DNA of 64,000 nt, taken from assembly GCA_945878355.1 (NCBI GenBank), contig CAMCTC010000012.1:11279-75278 (forward strand). The letters run 5' to 3'. The position numbers and the translations under genes were made by a program. The notes below the pieces were generated by a model that did no database searches, was not told the origin of the DNA, and saw only the letters and a program-made list of their open reading frames with translations. Source of the DNA: Bordetella parapertussis. GTDB taxonomy: Bacteria > Pseudomonadota > Gammaproteobacteria > Burkholderiales > Burkholderiaceae_C. Of this stretch, positions 1-7,925 are shown in pieces (the first letter of the stretch is position 1; each line of letters begins with the position of its first letter).

Positions 1-222
1 GTCGATGTTGCCGCCCCACAGCTTCAGGTAGCGCGCTGCGGTGGCGCCGCCAAAGCCGCCGCCGACGACCACGACACGGCCTATGGACGGGCCGATGGAC
101 GGGCCGAGGCTGGCGCAGCCCGCCGATCCCAGGCCCGCCAGTCCCGCCAGGCCGGCCAGCCCGGTTTCCAGCCATTGGCGTCGGGCTGGGGATCGTGCAT
201 CACGGTGGGTCGAGGTGCTCAT
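1..222 (-). CDS. fccB: Flavocytochrome c sulfide dehydrogenase, flavoprotein subunit (N-terminal part)
   Basis: The gene runs off the left edge; only about 74 N-terminal residues are visible. The start has an Arg-Arg pair followed by a hydrophobic Leu/Ala/Gly stretch ending near a Cys, which looks like a Tat or lipoprotein-type export signal. The FAD-binding dinucleotide fold follows, VVVVGGGFGGATAARYLK. This arrangement is typical of the flavoprotein subunit of periplasmic sulfide dehydrogenase (FccB/SoxF), which oxidises sulfide and passes electrons to a cytochrome subunit. The ATG overlaps the stop of the upstream cytochrome gene as ATGA, so the two are probably translationally coupled. 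The substrate is inferred from family and partner; the catalytic cysteines lie outside the window. Confidence 0.82.
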   Translation of the reverse strand, partial: MSTSTHRDARSPARRQWLETGLAGLAGLAGLGSAGCASLGPSIGPSIGRVVVVGGGFGGATAARYLKLWGGNID

Positions 223-548
223 TTCGTTGCCGCTTGCGCGGCCAGGTGGTCGGCTATCAGCCGGATTTGCGCGTCGGTATAGCCTTTGGCGATCTGCTGC
301 ATCAAGGTGGCGGTTTTCTCGCCACGCTTGTATTGGCCCAGCGTGGCAACAATCCAGTCGGCGTTGACGCCGGCCAGCGGCATCATGCCGTCACGCGCAT
401 GGCCGTTGGTGCCATGGCAGTTGGCGCAGGTGGCGGCCAGGTTGCGTGCACGCAGGCTGTCCTGAGCCACAGCGCTGCCGGCTGCTGCGCACAGCCAGCC
501 GGCGATGGCCAGATGCGTGATGCAAGCCTTCTTTCGATGCGAGTTCAT
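219..548 (-). CDS. fccA: Monohaem cytochrome c subunit of sulfide dehydrogenase
   Basis: A predicted 109-residue periplasmic c-type cytochrome. The chosen ATG (548) gives a clean signal peptide: MNSHRKK, a hydrophobic core, then AVAQ before the mature protein. A longer in-frame start upstream would add a non-signal extension. One haem site, CANCH, sits near the mature N-terminus, with a later Met-containing segment as possible sixth ligand. The position directly upstream of the flavoprotein gene, with a 4-bp ATGA overlap, matches the electron-accepting subunit of flavocytochrome c sulfide dehydrogenase. A general soluble cytochrome is possible, but the coupling argues for FccA/SoxE. Confidence 0.8.
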   Translation of the reverse strand: MNSHRKKACITHLAIAGWLCAAAGSAVAQDSLRARNLAATCANCHGTNGHARDGMMPLAGVNADWIVATLGQYKRGEKTATLMQQIAKGYTDAQIRLIADHLAAQAATK

Positions 549-713
549 GGTGTTGGGCGAAGAGCTTGTTGGGGTTCCGGTCACGTCAGCGTGTCCGATG
601 TCTGACATGGATTCGGTCATCTAGACAGCTTACCTCGTGGTCTTCCCTGTGTGTTGCCTGGGGGATTGTCGATAGCATCGGCCCCTCCGGCTTTGGCGTA
701 TGACTTGATCAAC

Positions 714-1796
714 ATGCATGCTCTCTCAAGCAAATGTGGCTTTGCCACTTTGCTTGATCCCCACGGGGGGCGGCCGGCTTCGGCCGGCCTTGGGGCGCTC
801 AGGCGTCTGCCATCAGTCTGGCGGCGCGCGCTGAACCTAGGCTTGGCCTTGGCCTGCCTGCATGTCGGTGCGCAGGCGGCTGACCCTGGCTTGCGCGCCG
901 TGCAGGTCAGCGATGGCGTGTGGTTCTTCCAGGGTGCGGCGGCGCTGGGGTCTGCGGCGAACCGAAACTTCATCTCGAATGCAGGCTTCATCGTGACCGA
1001 TGGCGGTGTCGTCGTGGTCGACGCGCTAGGCTCACCGGTGCTGGCCGCTGAAATGCTGGCCGAGATCCGTCGCGTGACGGACCAGCCGCTTCGATTCGTC
1101 ATCGTCACCCATTACCACGCCGACCACATCTACGGGCTGCAGGTGCTCAAGGACGCGGGTGCGACGATCGTCGCGCATGCCGCTGCGGGTGAGTACCTGC
1201 ACTCCGACGCCGCTCGCAAGCGCCTGGCCGACAGCCGCCAGTTGATGGCGCCCTGGGTCAATCAAGACACCTATCTCGTCGCTGCCGACCGCTGGCTGAC
1301 CGGCGACGAGACGCGCTTGCGTGTGGGCTCCTACGATGTGCTGATCCGCCATGCCGGGCCGGCGCACACGCCCGAGGACCTGGTCGTGTCGGTGCCAAGA
1401 CTGGGCGTGCTGTTCACTGGTGACCTGGTCTTCAGCGGTCGCTTGCCATTTGTCGGGCAGGCCGACAGCCGGCGCTGGATCGCAGCGCTGGATCGCTTGA
1501 TTGCCGAATCGCCGCGGCTGGTGATTCCCGGTCACGGCCCCGTCTCGGCCGATGCGCTGGTCGACCTGGTTTTGACGCGCGACTACCTGCTGTTCTTGCG
1601 CCGCGCGATGGGCGAGGCGGCACGCAAGCTCGAACCCTTCGAGCAAGCCTACGCCGAGACCGACTGGTCGCGGTTTGAGGCGCTACCGATGTTTGGCGCC
1701 GCCAACCGGATCAACGCGTACAACACCTACCTGTTGATGGAGCACCAGGGCGAGCATCAGGCAGAGCCACAGGCTGAGCAAGCGACCAAGCCCTGA
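714..1796 (+). CDS. Exported metallo-beta-lactamase-fold hydrolase (SoxH-like)
   Basis: The protein has an MBL fold with the zinc motif HYHADH (about residues 133-138 from this start), a later metal-binding segment AGPAHTPED, TGDLVF and a C-terminal PGHGPV. A hydrophobic segment ending in GAQAADPG looks like a signal peptide, so a periplasmic enzyme is likely. Its position between sulfide dehydrogenase and sulfur transporter genes suggests a SoxH-like role in sulfur oxidation; the substrate is unknown. The start is uncertain. A copy of the 79-bp repeat (723-801) lies in frame between the only ATG (714) and the signal peptide, and neither 714 nor the GTG at 651 has a good ribosome-binding site. 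No ATG or GTG follows the repeat before the hydrophobic core. Confidence 0.75.
   Translation: MHALSSKCGFATLLDPHGGRPASAGLGALRRLPSVWRRALNLGLALACLHVGAQAADPGLRAVQVSDGVWFFQGAAALGSAANRNFISNAGFIVTDGGVVVVDALGSPVLAAEMLAEIRRVTDQPLRFVIVTHYHADHIYGLQVLKDAGATIVAHAAAGEYLHSDAARKRLADSRQLMAPWVNQDTYLVAADRWLTGDETRLRVGSYDVLIRHAGPAHTPEDLVVSVPRLGVLFTGDLVFSGRLPFVGQADSRRWIAALDRLIAESPRLVIPGHGPVSADALVDLVLTRDYLLFLRRAMGEAARKLEPFEQAYAETDWSRFEALPMFGAANRINAYNTYLLMEHQGEHQAEPQAEQATKP
723..801 (+). repeat. 79-bp triple-hairpin element, copy 1
   Basis: This copy is identical over all 79 positions to copy 4 at 45690-45768. It begins CTCTCAAGC and ends GGGGCGCTCA. It holds three consecutive hairpins: a 13-bp arm pair with one bulge (727-734 and 736-740 with 744-748 and 749-756), a short CCCC/GGGG hairpin, and GGCCGGC-TTCG-GCCGGCC (772-789). 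It is open in the frame of the downstream hydrolase gene and may supply that protein's first residues. Confidence 0.9.
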
Positions 1797-1848
1797 GTGG
1801 ATTGGCGCGGCCAAGTTCATAGAATCGACGACGTAAGGATCAACCCGA

Positions 1849-2292
1849 ATGACTGTTGCTTGGAACCTGTTCACCCCTTGGGCCTCGTTGGCCGGTGGTC
1901 TGTTGATCGGCTTGGCCTCGGCGCTCTATGTGCTGGGCAACGGTCGCATCGCGGGCATTGCCGGCATCGTGGCGAGTCCGTTGCGGGCTCTGAGTTCCGG
2001 TGCGCGCTTGATGCCCGAGCGCAACCGCTTGCTGTTCATCGTTGGCCTGCTGCTGTCGCCCTGGGTCTGGCGTCTGTTCGCGCCGCTGCCGGCGGCCACG
2101 GTCGATGTCGGGGTGGTCGGGCTGGTGGTCGCGGGATTGCTGGTGGGCATAGGCGCACGCATGGGCAATGGCTGCACCAGTGGCCATGGCGTTTGCGGCT
2201 TGAGCCGCTTGTCCCCGCGCTCGTTGGTCAACGTGCTGGCCTTCATGGGCGCAGGCGTCGCCGCGGTGTTCGTGCTCCGTCACGTTCTCTGA
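1849..2292 (+). CDS. YeeE/YedE-family sulfur transporter, first half-size protein
   Basis: A 147-residue hydrophobic membrane protein with several transmembrane segments and the family motif [15 protein letters not shown], which contains the two cysteines typical of YeeE/YedE (DUF395) proteins. Full-size members such as TsuA carry two such halves and import thiosulfate. Here the halves are separate genes: this one is followed after 10 bp by the second. Both are probably translated from one mRNA and assemble together in the inner membrane. The cargo (thiosulfate, or persulfide sulfur passed to the rhodanese-fusion protein downstream) is inferred from context. Confidence 0.85.
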   Translation: MTVAWNLFTPWASLAGGLLIGLASALYVLGNGRIAGIAGIVASPLRALSSGARLMPERNRLLFIVGLLLSPWVWRLFAPLPAATVDVGVVGLVVAGLLVGIGARMGNGCTSGHGVCGLSRLSPRSLVNVLAFMGAGVAAVFVLRHVL

Positions 2293-2302
2293 AAGGTTGA
2301 CC

Positions 2303-2716
2303 ATGCGCAGCTTGATTGCCCTGCTCAGCGGCCTGGTCTTCGGCCTCGGCCTGATCGCCGGCGGCATGACCGACCCGGCCAAGGTCAAGGCTTTTCTGGA
2401 CCTGTTCGGCGCTTGGGACCCCAGCTTGGGGCTGGTGATGGGCGGGGCGATCGCGGTCGGTGTGTTCGCTTTTGCCGCTGCCAGACGCCGCACCCAGGCC
2501 TGGACCGGTGAGCACATGGAGTTGCCCACCATCGCCGTGATCGACCGTCGGCTGATCGTCGGCGGCATGCTGTTCGGCATCGGTTGGGGCATCGGCGGTT
2601 TCTGTCCAGGGCCGGCGCTGGTGGCATTGGGCAGTGGCCTGGCGTCAGCCTGGATTTTCGTGATCGCGATGCTGGCTGGCATGGCACTGCACGACGGGCT
2701 GTCCAAGCCGCGTTGA
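2303..2716 (+). CDS. YeeE/YedE-family sulfur transporter, second half-size protein
   Basis: A 137-residue membrane protein paired with the preceding gene. It has the second half's diagnostic motif GGFCPGPALVALG and about four hydrophobic segments. The ATG at 2303 is preceded by GAAAGG. The TTG six bases upstream is less likely. It would complete the two-domain sulfur-compound channel with the 1849-2292 product. A gap of about 55 bp to the dioxygenase-rhodanese gene suggests one sulfur-handling operon. Confidence 0.85.
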   Translation: MRSLIALLSGLVFGLGLIAGGMTDPAKVKAFLDLFGAWDPSLGLVMGGAIAVGVFAFAAARRRTQAWTGEHMELPTIAVIDRRLIVGGMLFGIGWGIGGFCPGPALVALGSGLASAWIFVIAMLAGMALHDGLSKPR

Positions 2717-2771
2717 ATCGGTGATAGCGCTGTAGCATCGCGCTCTTCGCCTGCTTCAGGAGTGCCTGACC

Positions 2772-3854
2772 ATGCTCATCTTCCGACAACTGTTCGACCC
2801 GACCTCATCGACCTACACCTACTTGCTCGGCGATGCCGGCGAAGCGGTGCTGATCGACCCGGTGTTCGAGAACGTCCGCCGAGACTTGGCGCTGTTGCGC
2901 GAACTCGGCCTGCGCTTGACGGCCACGCTTGACACCCATGTTCACGCCGACCATGTCACCGCAGCCTGGTTGCTCAAAGCCCGCAGCGGCAGCCAGATCC
3001 TGTTGTCCGAGGCGGCTGCCGCAACCCATGTCGACCGGCCGCTGCGGCATGGCGACCAGGTGGCGTTCGGCGCCCGCCATCTCGAGGTGCGGGCGACGCC
3101 CGGCCACACCAGCGGCTGCCTGACCTATGTGCTGGACGATCAGCGCATGGCTTTCACCGGCGACAGCCTGCTGATCCGCGGTTGCGGGCGGACCGATTTC
3201 CAGCAAGGCAGTCCGGCGCAGCTCTATCGATCGGTGCAAGACCAGATCTTGTCGCTGCCGCCCGATTGCCTGCTCTACCCAGGGCACGATTACCGAGGCC
3301 TGACCGTCACCAGTGTGGCGGAGGAAAAGCGCTACAACCCGCGGCTGGGTGGCGACACCGATGCGGCGGACTTTGCCGGCTACATGAACCACCTGGGCTT
3401 GCCGCACCCCAAGCTGATGGACATCGCTGTGCCCGCCAACCTGCGCTGCGGCCAGCCCGATGACCGCACGGTGCTGCCGCAAGAGCCGACCTGGGCGCCG
3501 CTGACCTGTCGCTTCAGTGGTATCTGGGAGATCCAACCGACGGCGCTGCAAGAGCAGATCGCCGGCAAGAAGGCCAGCGAGATCCAGATCGTCGATGTGC
3601 GTGAGCCGTCCGAGTTTTCCGATTCGCTGGGCCATATCCGCGGCGCCCGCTTGCTGCCCTTGTCCGAACTGGCATCGCGCATCGGCGAGATCGCAGCGGA
3701 CCGTCCGGTGGTCACCGTGTGCCGGTCCGGCGCGCGATCGGCCCAGGCCACCGTGCTGCTGCAAAAAGCCGGGCTCAAGCAGTTGGCGAATCTGGCCGGT
3801 GGCATGTTGCGCTGGCGCGCCGAGTCGCTGCCGGTCGAGCAGGGCACTGAATGA
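2772..3854 (+). CDS. Persulfide dioxygenase-like MBL protein fused to rhodanese domain
   Basis: A 360-residue fusion. Residues 1-230 form an ETHE1-type MBL domain: iron-binding THVHADH (55-61), GHTSGC, FTGDSLLIRGCGRTDF and YPGHDY. Residues 255-355 form a rhodanese domain with the active-site loop VCRSGARSA, Cys317 being the sulfur carrier. ETHE1 enzymes oxidise glutathione persulfide to sulfite. Fused rhodanese domains (as in CstB and PRF-type proteins) interconvert persulfide, thiosulfate and sulfite. The protein is cytoplasmic (no signal) and would act on sulfur brought in by the adjacent YeeE/YedE pair. It cannot be a glyoxalase II, given the GCGRTDF motif. Confidence 0.9.
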   Translation: MLIFRQLFDPTSSTYTYLLGDAGEAVLIDPVFENVRRDLALLRELGLRLTATLDTHVHADHVTAAWLLKARSGSQILLSEAAAATHVDRPLRHGDQVAFGARHLEVRATPGHTSGCLTYVLDDQRMAFTGDSLLIRGCGRTDFQQGSPAQLYRSVQDQILSLPPDCLLYPGHDYRGLTVTSVAEEKRYNPRLGGDTDAADFAGYMNHLGLPHPKLMDIAVPANLRCGQPDDRTVLPQEPTWAPLTCRFSGIWEIQPTALQEQIAGKKASEIQIVDVREPSEFSDSLGHIRGARLLPLSELASRIGEIAADRPVVTVCRSGARSAQATVLLQKAGLKQLANLAGGMLRWRAESLPVEQGTE

Positions 3855-3885
3855 CAAGCCTGGCCGCCGCCGCGATGGCCTGAGC

Positions 3886-4428
3886 ATGTGGTTCAAGCTG
3901 CCGAAGCGCCGGCACCCGCTCGCTGTGCTGATGGTTTGTGCCGGCAACATCTGTCGCTCGCCGATGGCCGAGGCGGTGCTGCGTGCCAAGCTCGCGGGTG
4001 TCGGGTTGGCGACCCAGGTGGCCGTGGATTCGGCGGGCACGCATGGTTTTCACCGAGGTGCACCGGCCGATCCGCGGGCCGTTGCGCGCGCCGGGCTTCG
4101 CGGCTATCGGCTCGCAGGCCAGGCATCGCGGCCGTTGGCGGTGGCCGATTTCAACCGCTTTGACCTGCTGTTGGCGATGGACCGCCACAACCTCGCAGCG
4201 ATGGTCTCGCGTTGCCCGCCTGGCGAGCAACACCGCCTGGGCATGCTGTTGCCGCCAGCGACCCAGGCCTCGGGCCTTGTCACCGACGGCGCTGCTGCGC
4301 GCTTGGGCGAGGTGCCTGATCCTTATTACGGCAGCGTGGCTGATTTCGACCTGGCGCTGGACTTGATCGAACCTGCCTGCGACAGCCTGCTGTCGACACT
4401 GCGGCGCCAGCTGGCCGAGTTGCGCTGA
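3886..4428 (+). CDS. Low-molecular-weight protein tyrosine phosphatase
   Basis: A 180-residue phosphatase. The P-loop CAGNICRSP gives nucleophile Cys18 and Arg24, and a C-terminal DPYYG supplies the general acid Asp. The family is normally about 150-160 residues; a short positively charged N-terminal tail and an insertion before DPYYG account for the extra length. The ATG at 3886 is the first after the preceding gene's stop, and MVCAGN at 3930 would be a shorter alternative. It often sits next to iscR in related genomes; its target protein is unknown. Confidence 0.88.
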   Translation: MWFKLPKRRHPLAVLMVCAGNICRSPMAEAVLRAKLAGVGLATQVAVDSAGTHGFHRGAPADPRAVARAGLRGYRLAGQASRPLAVADFNRFDLLLAMDRHNLAAMVSRCPPGEQHRLGMLLPPATQASGLVTDGAAARLGEVPDPYYGSVADFDLALDLIEPACDSLLSTLRRQLAELR

Positions 4429-4510
4429 ACGCTGCGCAGGGCCGCGCTGCGATGCATTGACCCGCTTGGGCGTCGGGGTAAGCGGCAGGCTGATTTGGGC
4501 GCTTTCGGTT

Positions 4511-4535
4511 ATAGTTGACTACATCAGTCGGGTAC
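4511..4535 (+). promoter_or_regulatory. IscR type-1 operator upstream of iscR
   Basis: The two half-sites ATAGTTGACT and AGTCGGGTAC, separated by ACATC, match the type-1 IscR consensus (ATASYYGACT, RWWWY, AGTCRRSTAT) at 23 of 25 positions by my count. TTGACT inside it probably doubles as the -35 box. The site lies about 105 bp before the iscR start. By analogy with E. coli, [2Fe-2S]-IscR would bind here and repress the operon. Confidence 0.85.
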
Positions 4536-4639
4536 AGCTTGGCGTCACGGTCTCTGGCCCTGCTGCGATCGCGGCAAGGGTATTTGCTAGCCCTTGACCG
4601 TTGACTGGCGCCGCTTGCAACCCGCCACAGGAGAAATTC

Positions 4640-5173
4640 ATGCGTTTGACCACCAAGGGCCGTTTTGCCGTCACGGCAATGATCGATCTGGCGCTGCGCT
4701 CGAACAACGGGCCGGTGGCTTTGGCAGCGATCAGCCAGCGTCAACAGATCTCGCTGTCCTACCTCGAGCAGTTGTTCGGCAAGCTGCGCCGGCATGAGCT
4801 GGTCGAGAGCACCCGGGGCCCGGGCGGCGGTTACTCGCTGGGCCGCAAGAGCGATCTGATCACGGTCGCCGACATCATCGTCGCGGTCGACGAACCGATC
4901 GACGCTACCGGTTGCGCTGGCCGCGAAAACTGCATGGGCGACGATGCGGGCCGCTGCATGACGCACGACCTGTGGGCCAGCCTGAACCAGAAGATGATCG
5001 AGTTTCTGGATTCGATCTCGCTGAAGAAATTGGTCGATGACCAGTTGGCCAAGGGGGTGTCGATCGAAGAGTCGCCGATCAAGCGCGCGATCTCGTCGGT
5101 GCCCGTGGTCAAGCCGATCAAGATCACCGCGCCCAATTCGGTTTTCGCGCTCGGCACAGCGATGTTCAAGTGA
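4640..5173 (+). CDS. iscR: Fe-S cluster assembly regulator IscR
   Basis: A 177-residue Rrf2-family repressor, starting [11 protein letters not shown] with a winged helix-turn-helix in the first 70 residues. The cluster-ligating set is Cys92, Cys98, Cys106 and His109; compared with E. coli the last gap is two residues longer. The ATG is preceded by CAGGAG. It is the first gene of iscRSUA-hscBA-fdx and is likely autoregulated through the operator at 4511-4535. When Fe-S clusters are scarce the apo-protein would release the promoter. Confidence 0.96.
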   Translation: MRLTTKGRFAVTAMIDLALRSNNGPVALAAISQRQQISLSYLEQLFGKLRRHELVESTRGPGGGYSLGRKSDLITVADIIVAVDEPIDATGCAGRENCMGDDAGRCMTHDLWASLNQKMIEFLDSISLKKLVDDQLAKGVSIEESPIKRAISSVPVVKPIKITAPNSVFALGTAMFK

Positions 5174-5216
5174 GCCGACCGGCGAACCCTCTGTCCAACC
5201 CCTTATCCAGCCTGTC

Positions 5217-6431
5217 ATGACCCCGCACTTTCCTATCTACCTTGACTACGGCGCCACCACGCCGGTGGACCCCCGCGTCGTCGATGCGATGATTCCCTGG
5301 TTGCGCGAGCACTTTGGCAACCCCGCTTCACGCAGCCATGCCTGGGGCTGGGAGGCCGAAGCCGTCGTTGAGAAATCACGCGAGCAAGTGGCCGCACTGA
5401 TCAACGCCGATCCGCGCGAGATTGTCTGGACCAGCGGCGCGACCGAGTCGATCAATCTCGCGCTCAAAGGCGCGGCGCAGTTCTACAAGAGCCGCGGCAA
5501 GCACATCGTCACGCTCAAGACCGAGCACAAGGCCACGCTCGACAGCGTGCGTGAGTTGGAGCGCCAGGGATTCGACGCGACCTACCTCGATGTGCAGGAC
5601 AACGGCCTGGTCGACCTTGACAAGTTCAAGGACGCGCTGCGCCCCGACACCATCCTGGCATCGGTGCTGCTCGTCAACAACGAGATCGGGGTGATCCAGG
5701 ACATCGTCGCGATCGGCAAGCTGTGCCGCGAGCGCGGCATCATCTTCCACGTCGACGCGGCGCAAGCCACTGGCAAGATCGCGATCGACATGGCCGAGTT
5801 GCCGGTCGACCTGCTGAGCATGTCGGCCCACAAGACCTACGGCCCCAAGGGCGTTGGCGCGCTGTACGTGCGGCGCAAACCCCGCGTGCGGCTGGAGGCT
5901 CAGATGCACGGTGGCGGCCACGAGCGCGGCATGCGATCGGGCACGCTGCCCACCCACCAGTGCGTGGGCATGGGCGTGGCCTTCGCGATCGCGCAGGCCG
6001 AGATGGGCACCGAGCAGGAGCGAATCCGCATGCTGCACCACAAGCTGCTGGCCGGGCTGAACGGCATCGAGCAGGTGTTCGTCAACGGCGACCTCGAGCG
6101 CCGGGTGCCGCACAACCTCAACATCTCGTTCAACTATGTCGAGGGCGAGTCGCTGATCATGGGCGTCAAGGGCTTGGCCGTGTCTTCGGGCTCGGCCTGC
6201 ACCTCGGCCAGCCTGGAGCCCAGCTATGTGCTGCGCGCGCTGGGTCGCAGCGACGAACTTGCGCACTCGAGCTTGCGCATGACGATTGGCCGCTTCACCA
6301 CCGAGGCCGAGATCGACTACGCCGTCGAGACCCTGAAAGACCAGGTGGCCAGGCTGCGCGAGCTCTCGCCGCTGTGGGACATGTACCGCGATGGCATCGA
6401 CATCAGCAGCATCCAATGGGCTGCGCATTGA
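5217..6431 (+). CDS. iscS: Cysteine desulfurase IscS
   Basis: A 404-residue PLP enzyme. The PLP lysine is in [10 protein letters not shown] (Lys206) and the active-site cysteine in [14 protein letters not shown] (Cys328), the same numbers as in E. coli IscS. It converts cysteine to alanine and passes persulfide sulfur to IscU and other acceptors. The start [17 protein letters not shown] is standard; the reading frame is open upstream but overlaps iscR. It lies 43 bp after iscR and is followed by a long hairpin before iscU. Confidence 0.97.
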   Translation: MTPHFPIYLDYGATTPVDPRVVDAMIPWLREHFGNPASRSHAWGWEAEAVVEKSREQVAALINADPREIVWTSGATESINLALKGAAQFYKSRGKHIVTLKTEHKATLDSVRELERQGFDATYLDVQDNGLVDLDKFKDALRPDTILASVLLVNNEIGVIQDIVAIGKLCRERGIIFHVDAAQATGKIAIDMAELPVDLLSMSAHKTYGPKGVGALYVRRKPRVRLEAQMHGGGHERGMRSGTLPTHQCVGMGVAFAIAQAEMGTEQERIRMLHHKLLAGLNGIEQVFVNGDLERRVPHNLNISFNYVEGESLIMGVKGLAVSSGSACTSASLEPSYVLRALGRSDELAHSSLRMTIGRFTTEAEIDYAVETLKDQVARLRELSPLWDMYRDGIDISSIQWAAH

Positions 6432-6436
6432 CAGGG

Positions 6437-6479
6437 CTCACCCCCGCAGCGCCTTGGGCGCTTGCTGGCAAGGGGTGAG
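6437..6479 (+). promoter_or_regulatory. Two-tier hairpin between iscS and iscU
   Basis: The outer arms CTCACCCC (6437-6444) and GGGGTGAG (6472-6479) pair over 8 bp. Inside, AGCGCC and GGCGCT (6448-6453, 6457-6462) form a second stem with loop TTG. A run of seven T begins about eight bases downstream, too far for a standard intrinsic terminator. It may be an mRNA processing or stability site separating iscRS from iscUA. Confidence 0.5.
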
Positions 6480-6513
6480 GACGCTGGTTTTTTTGTGAAT
6501 TTTGGAGATTGAC

Positions 6514-6930
6514 ATGGCATACAGCGACAAGGTCATCGACCACTACGAAAATCCGCGCAACGTCGGCGCTTTCGACAAGGGTGACGATTCGGTGGGCACC
6601 GGCATGGTCGGCGCACCGGCTTGCGGCGACGTGATGAAGCTGCAGATCAAGGTCAACCCGGCCACCGGTCTGATCGAGGACGCACGGTTCAAGACCTACG
6701 GCTGTGGATCGGCGATCGCCAGCAGCTCCTTGGTCACCGAATGGATCAAGGGCAAGACCCTGGACCAGGCGCTCGAGATCAAGAACACCAACATCGCCGA
6801 AGAGCTGGCGCTGCCGCCGGTCAAGATCCACTGCTCTATCCTGGCCGAGGACGCGATCAAGGCGGCGGTGCAGGACTACAAGTCGCGCCACGCCGAAGCC
6901 TCTGCGGCGCAGCCCGCCACGGCGCACTGA
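6514..6930 (+). CDS. iscU: Fe-S cluster scaffold IscU
   Basis: A 138-residue scaffold on which IscS-derived sulfur and iron form [2Fe-2S] clusters. The ligands are Cys37 (GAPACGD, with Asp39), Cys64 (TYGCGS) and Cys107 (KIHCS). The LPPVK motif at 100-104 is the recognition site for HscA, encoded downstream. The ATG has a GGAG ribosome-binding site (TTTTGGAGATTGACATG). The C-terminus has a short Ala-rich extension. Confidence 0.97.
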   Translation: MAYSDKVIDHYENPRNVGAFDKGDDSVGTGMVGAPACGDVMKLQIKVNPATGLIEDARFKTYGCGSAIASSSLVTEWIKGKTLDQALEIKNTNIAEELALPPVKIHCSILAEDAIKAAVQDYKSRHAEASAAQPATAH

Positions 6931-6932
6931 CC

Positions 6933-7256
6933 ATGGCGGTGACCTTGTCCGAAGCCGCGGCGCGCCATGTGTCGCGCTACATCAGCAAGCGCGGCAAAGG
7001 CGTTGGCGTGCGTCTGGGCGTGCGCACCACCGGCTGTTCGGGCTTGGCCTACAAGCTCGAATACGCCGACGACATCGCGCCAGAAGACCATGTGTTCGAG
7101 GTCCACGGCATCAAGGTGATGATCGACCCCAAGAGCCTGCCTTACCTCGACGGCACCGAACTCGATTTCGTCCGCGAGGGTCTGAACGAAGGCTTCAAGT
7201 TTCACAACCCGCGCGAGAAAGACCGCTGCGGCTGCGGAGAGTCGTTCCGCGTCTGA
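6933..7256 (+). CDS. iscA: A-type Fe-S carrier IscA
   Basis: A 107-residue A-type carrier with Cys35 (TTGCSG) and the C-terminal pair Cys99 and Cys101 (RCGCGE), matching IscA spacing exactly. It receives or donates clusters and iron during [4Fe-4S] assembly. The ATG at 6933 follows the iscU stop by two bases. A terminator-like hairpin begins about 20 bp after its stop, separating iscRSUA from hscBA-fdx. Confidence 0.95.
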   Translation: MAVTLSEAAARHVSRYISKRGKGVGVRLGVRTTGCSGLAYKLEYADDIAPEDHVFEVHGIKVMIDPKSLPYLDGTELDFVREGLNEGFKFHNPREKDRCGCGESFRV

Positions 7257-7273
7257 CCCACCGATCGGTTTCC

Positions 7274-7311
7274 AACAAGGCGCGGTGACGAGTCCACCGC
7301 GCCTTTGTTTT
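7274..7311 (+). terminator. Intrinsic terminator or attenuator between iscA and hscB
   Basis: A 9-bp GC-rich stem, GGCGCGGTG (7279-7287) with CACCGCGCC (7295-7303), 7-nt loop, is followed directly by TTTGTTTT. It lies inside what is otherwise a continuous isc operon, so it may cut transcription partly and lower hscBA-fdx relative to iscRSUA. Confidence 0.65.
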
Positions 7312-7364
7312 GATCGATTGGCCTGGGCTTTCGACCTGCCGACCCACCACCTGTTCACCCTCGC

Positions 7365-7889
7365 ATGCAACTCGCAGACGACGACTTCACGCTGTTTGGC
7401 CTGCCGCAGCGCTTCGCGCTGGACCGCCAAGCGCTCGACGCCTGCTGGCGCGCGCTGCAGTCGAAAGTCCACCCCGACCGCTTTGCCAGCGAGGGTGCTG
7501 CGGCGCAGCGTCTGGCGATGCAGTGGGCCGTGCGGGTCAACCAGGCTTACCAGCGCCTGAAAGACCCGCTGGCCCGCGGCGCCTATCTGTGTGAGCTGCG
7601 CGGCGCACCGATCCAGGCCGAGAACAACACCGCGATGCCGGTGCCTTTTCTGATGCAGCAGATGGCCTGGCGCGAAGCGCTCGATGAGGCCCATGACATC
7701 GCCGCGGTCGAGCAACTCGACCAGGCGGTGGCGGCTGACGAGGCCGGTTTGCTGGCTGAGCTCGGCCGCACGCTAGACCGCGAGGGCGAGCCCGACAATG
7801 CGGCTGCAGCCCAGCAAGTGCGCGCGCTGATGTTCGTCGCACGCTTTCGCGCCGACATCGGCCGCCGGCTGGAGGCGCTCGACGCCTGA
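7365..7889 (+). CDS. hscB: Co-chaperone HscB (Hsc20)
   Basis: A 174-residue J-domain co-chaperone with HPDRF (the J-domain HPD tripeptide) near residue 38 and a C-terminal helical domain that binds IscU. It stimulates HscA ATPase and delivers IscU to it. The length and order (iscA-hscB-hscA-fdx) are standard. The start MQLADDDFTLFGLP is typical of the family. Confidence 0.95.
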   Translation: MQLADDDFTLFGLPQRFALDRQALDACWRALQSKVHPDRFASEGAAAQRLAMQWAVRVNQAYQRLKDPLARGAYLCELRGAPIQAENNTAMPVPFLMQQMAWREALDEAHDIAAVEQLDQAVAADEAGLLAELGRTLDREGEPDNAAAAQQVRALMFVARFRADIGRRLEALDA

Positions 7890-7925
7890 TACCGCAACTT
7901 ACCGATCCCGAATCGACCTCTCGCC

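Noticed and set aside
723..801. Element as an integron attC site
   Set aside because: There is no integrase, no RYYYAAC/GTTRRRY core pair, and copies are not adjacent to cassette-like genes in one array.
617..1108. Minus-strand hypothetical protein containing the repeat-derived peptide SAPRPAEAGRPPWGSSKVAKPHLLER
   Set aside because: The same peptide appears wherever the repeat occurs because the element is open on both strands; there is no independent sign of a gene.
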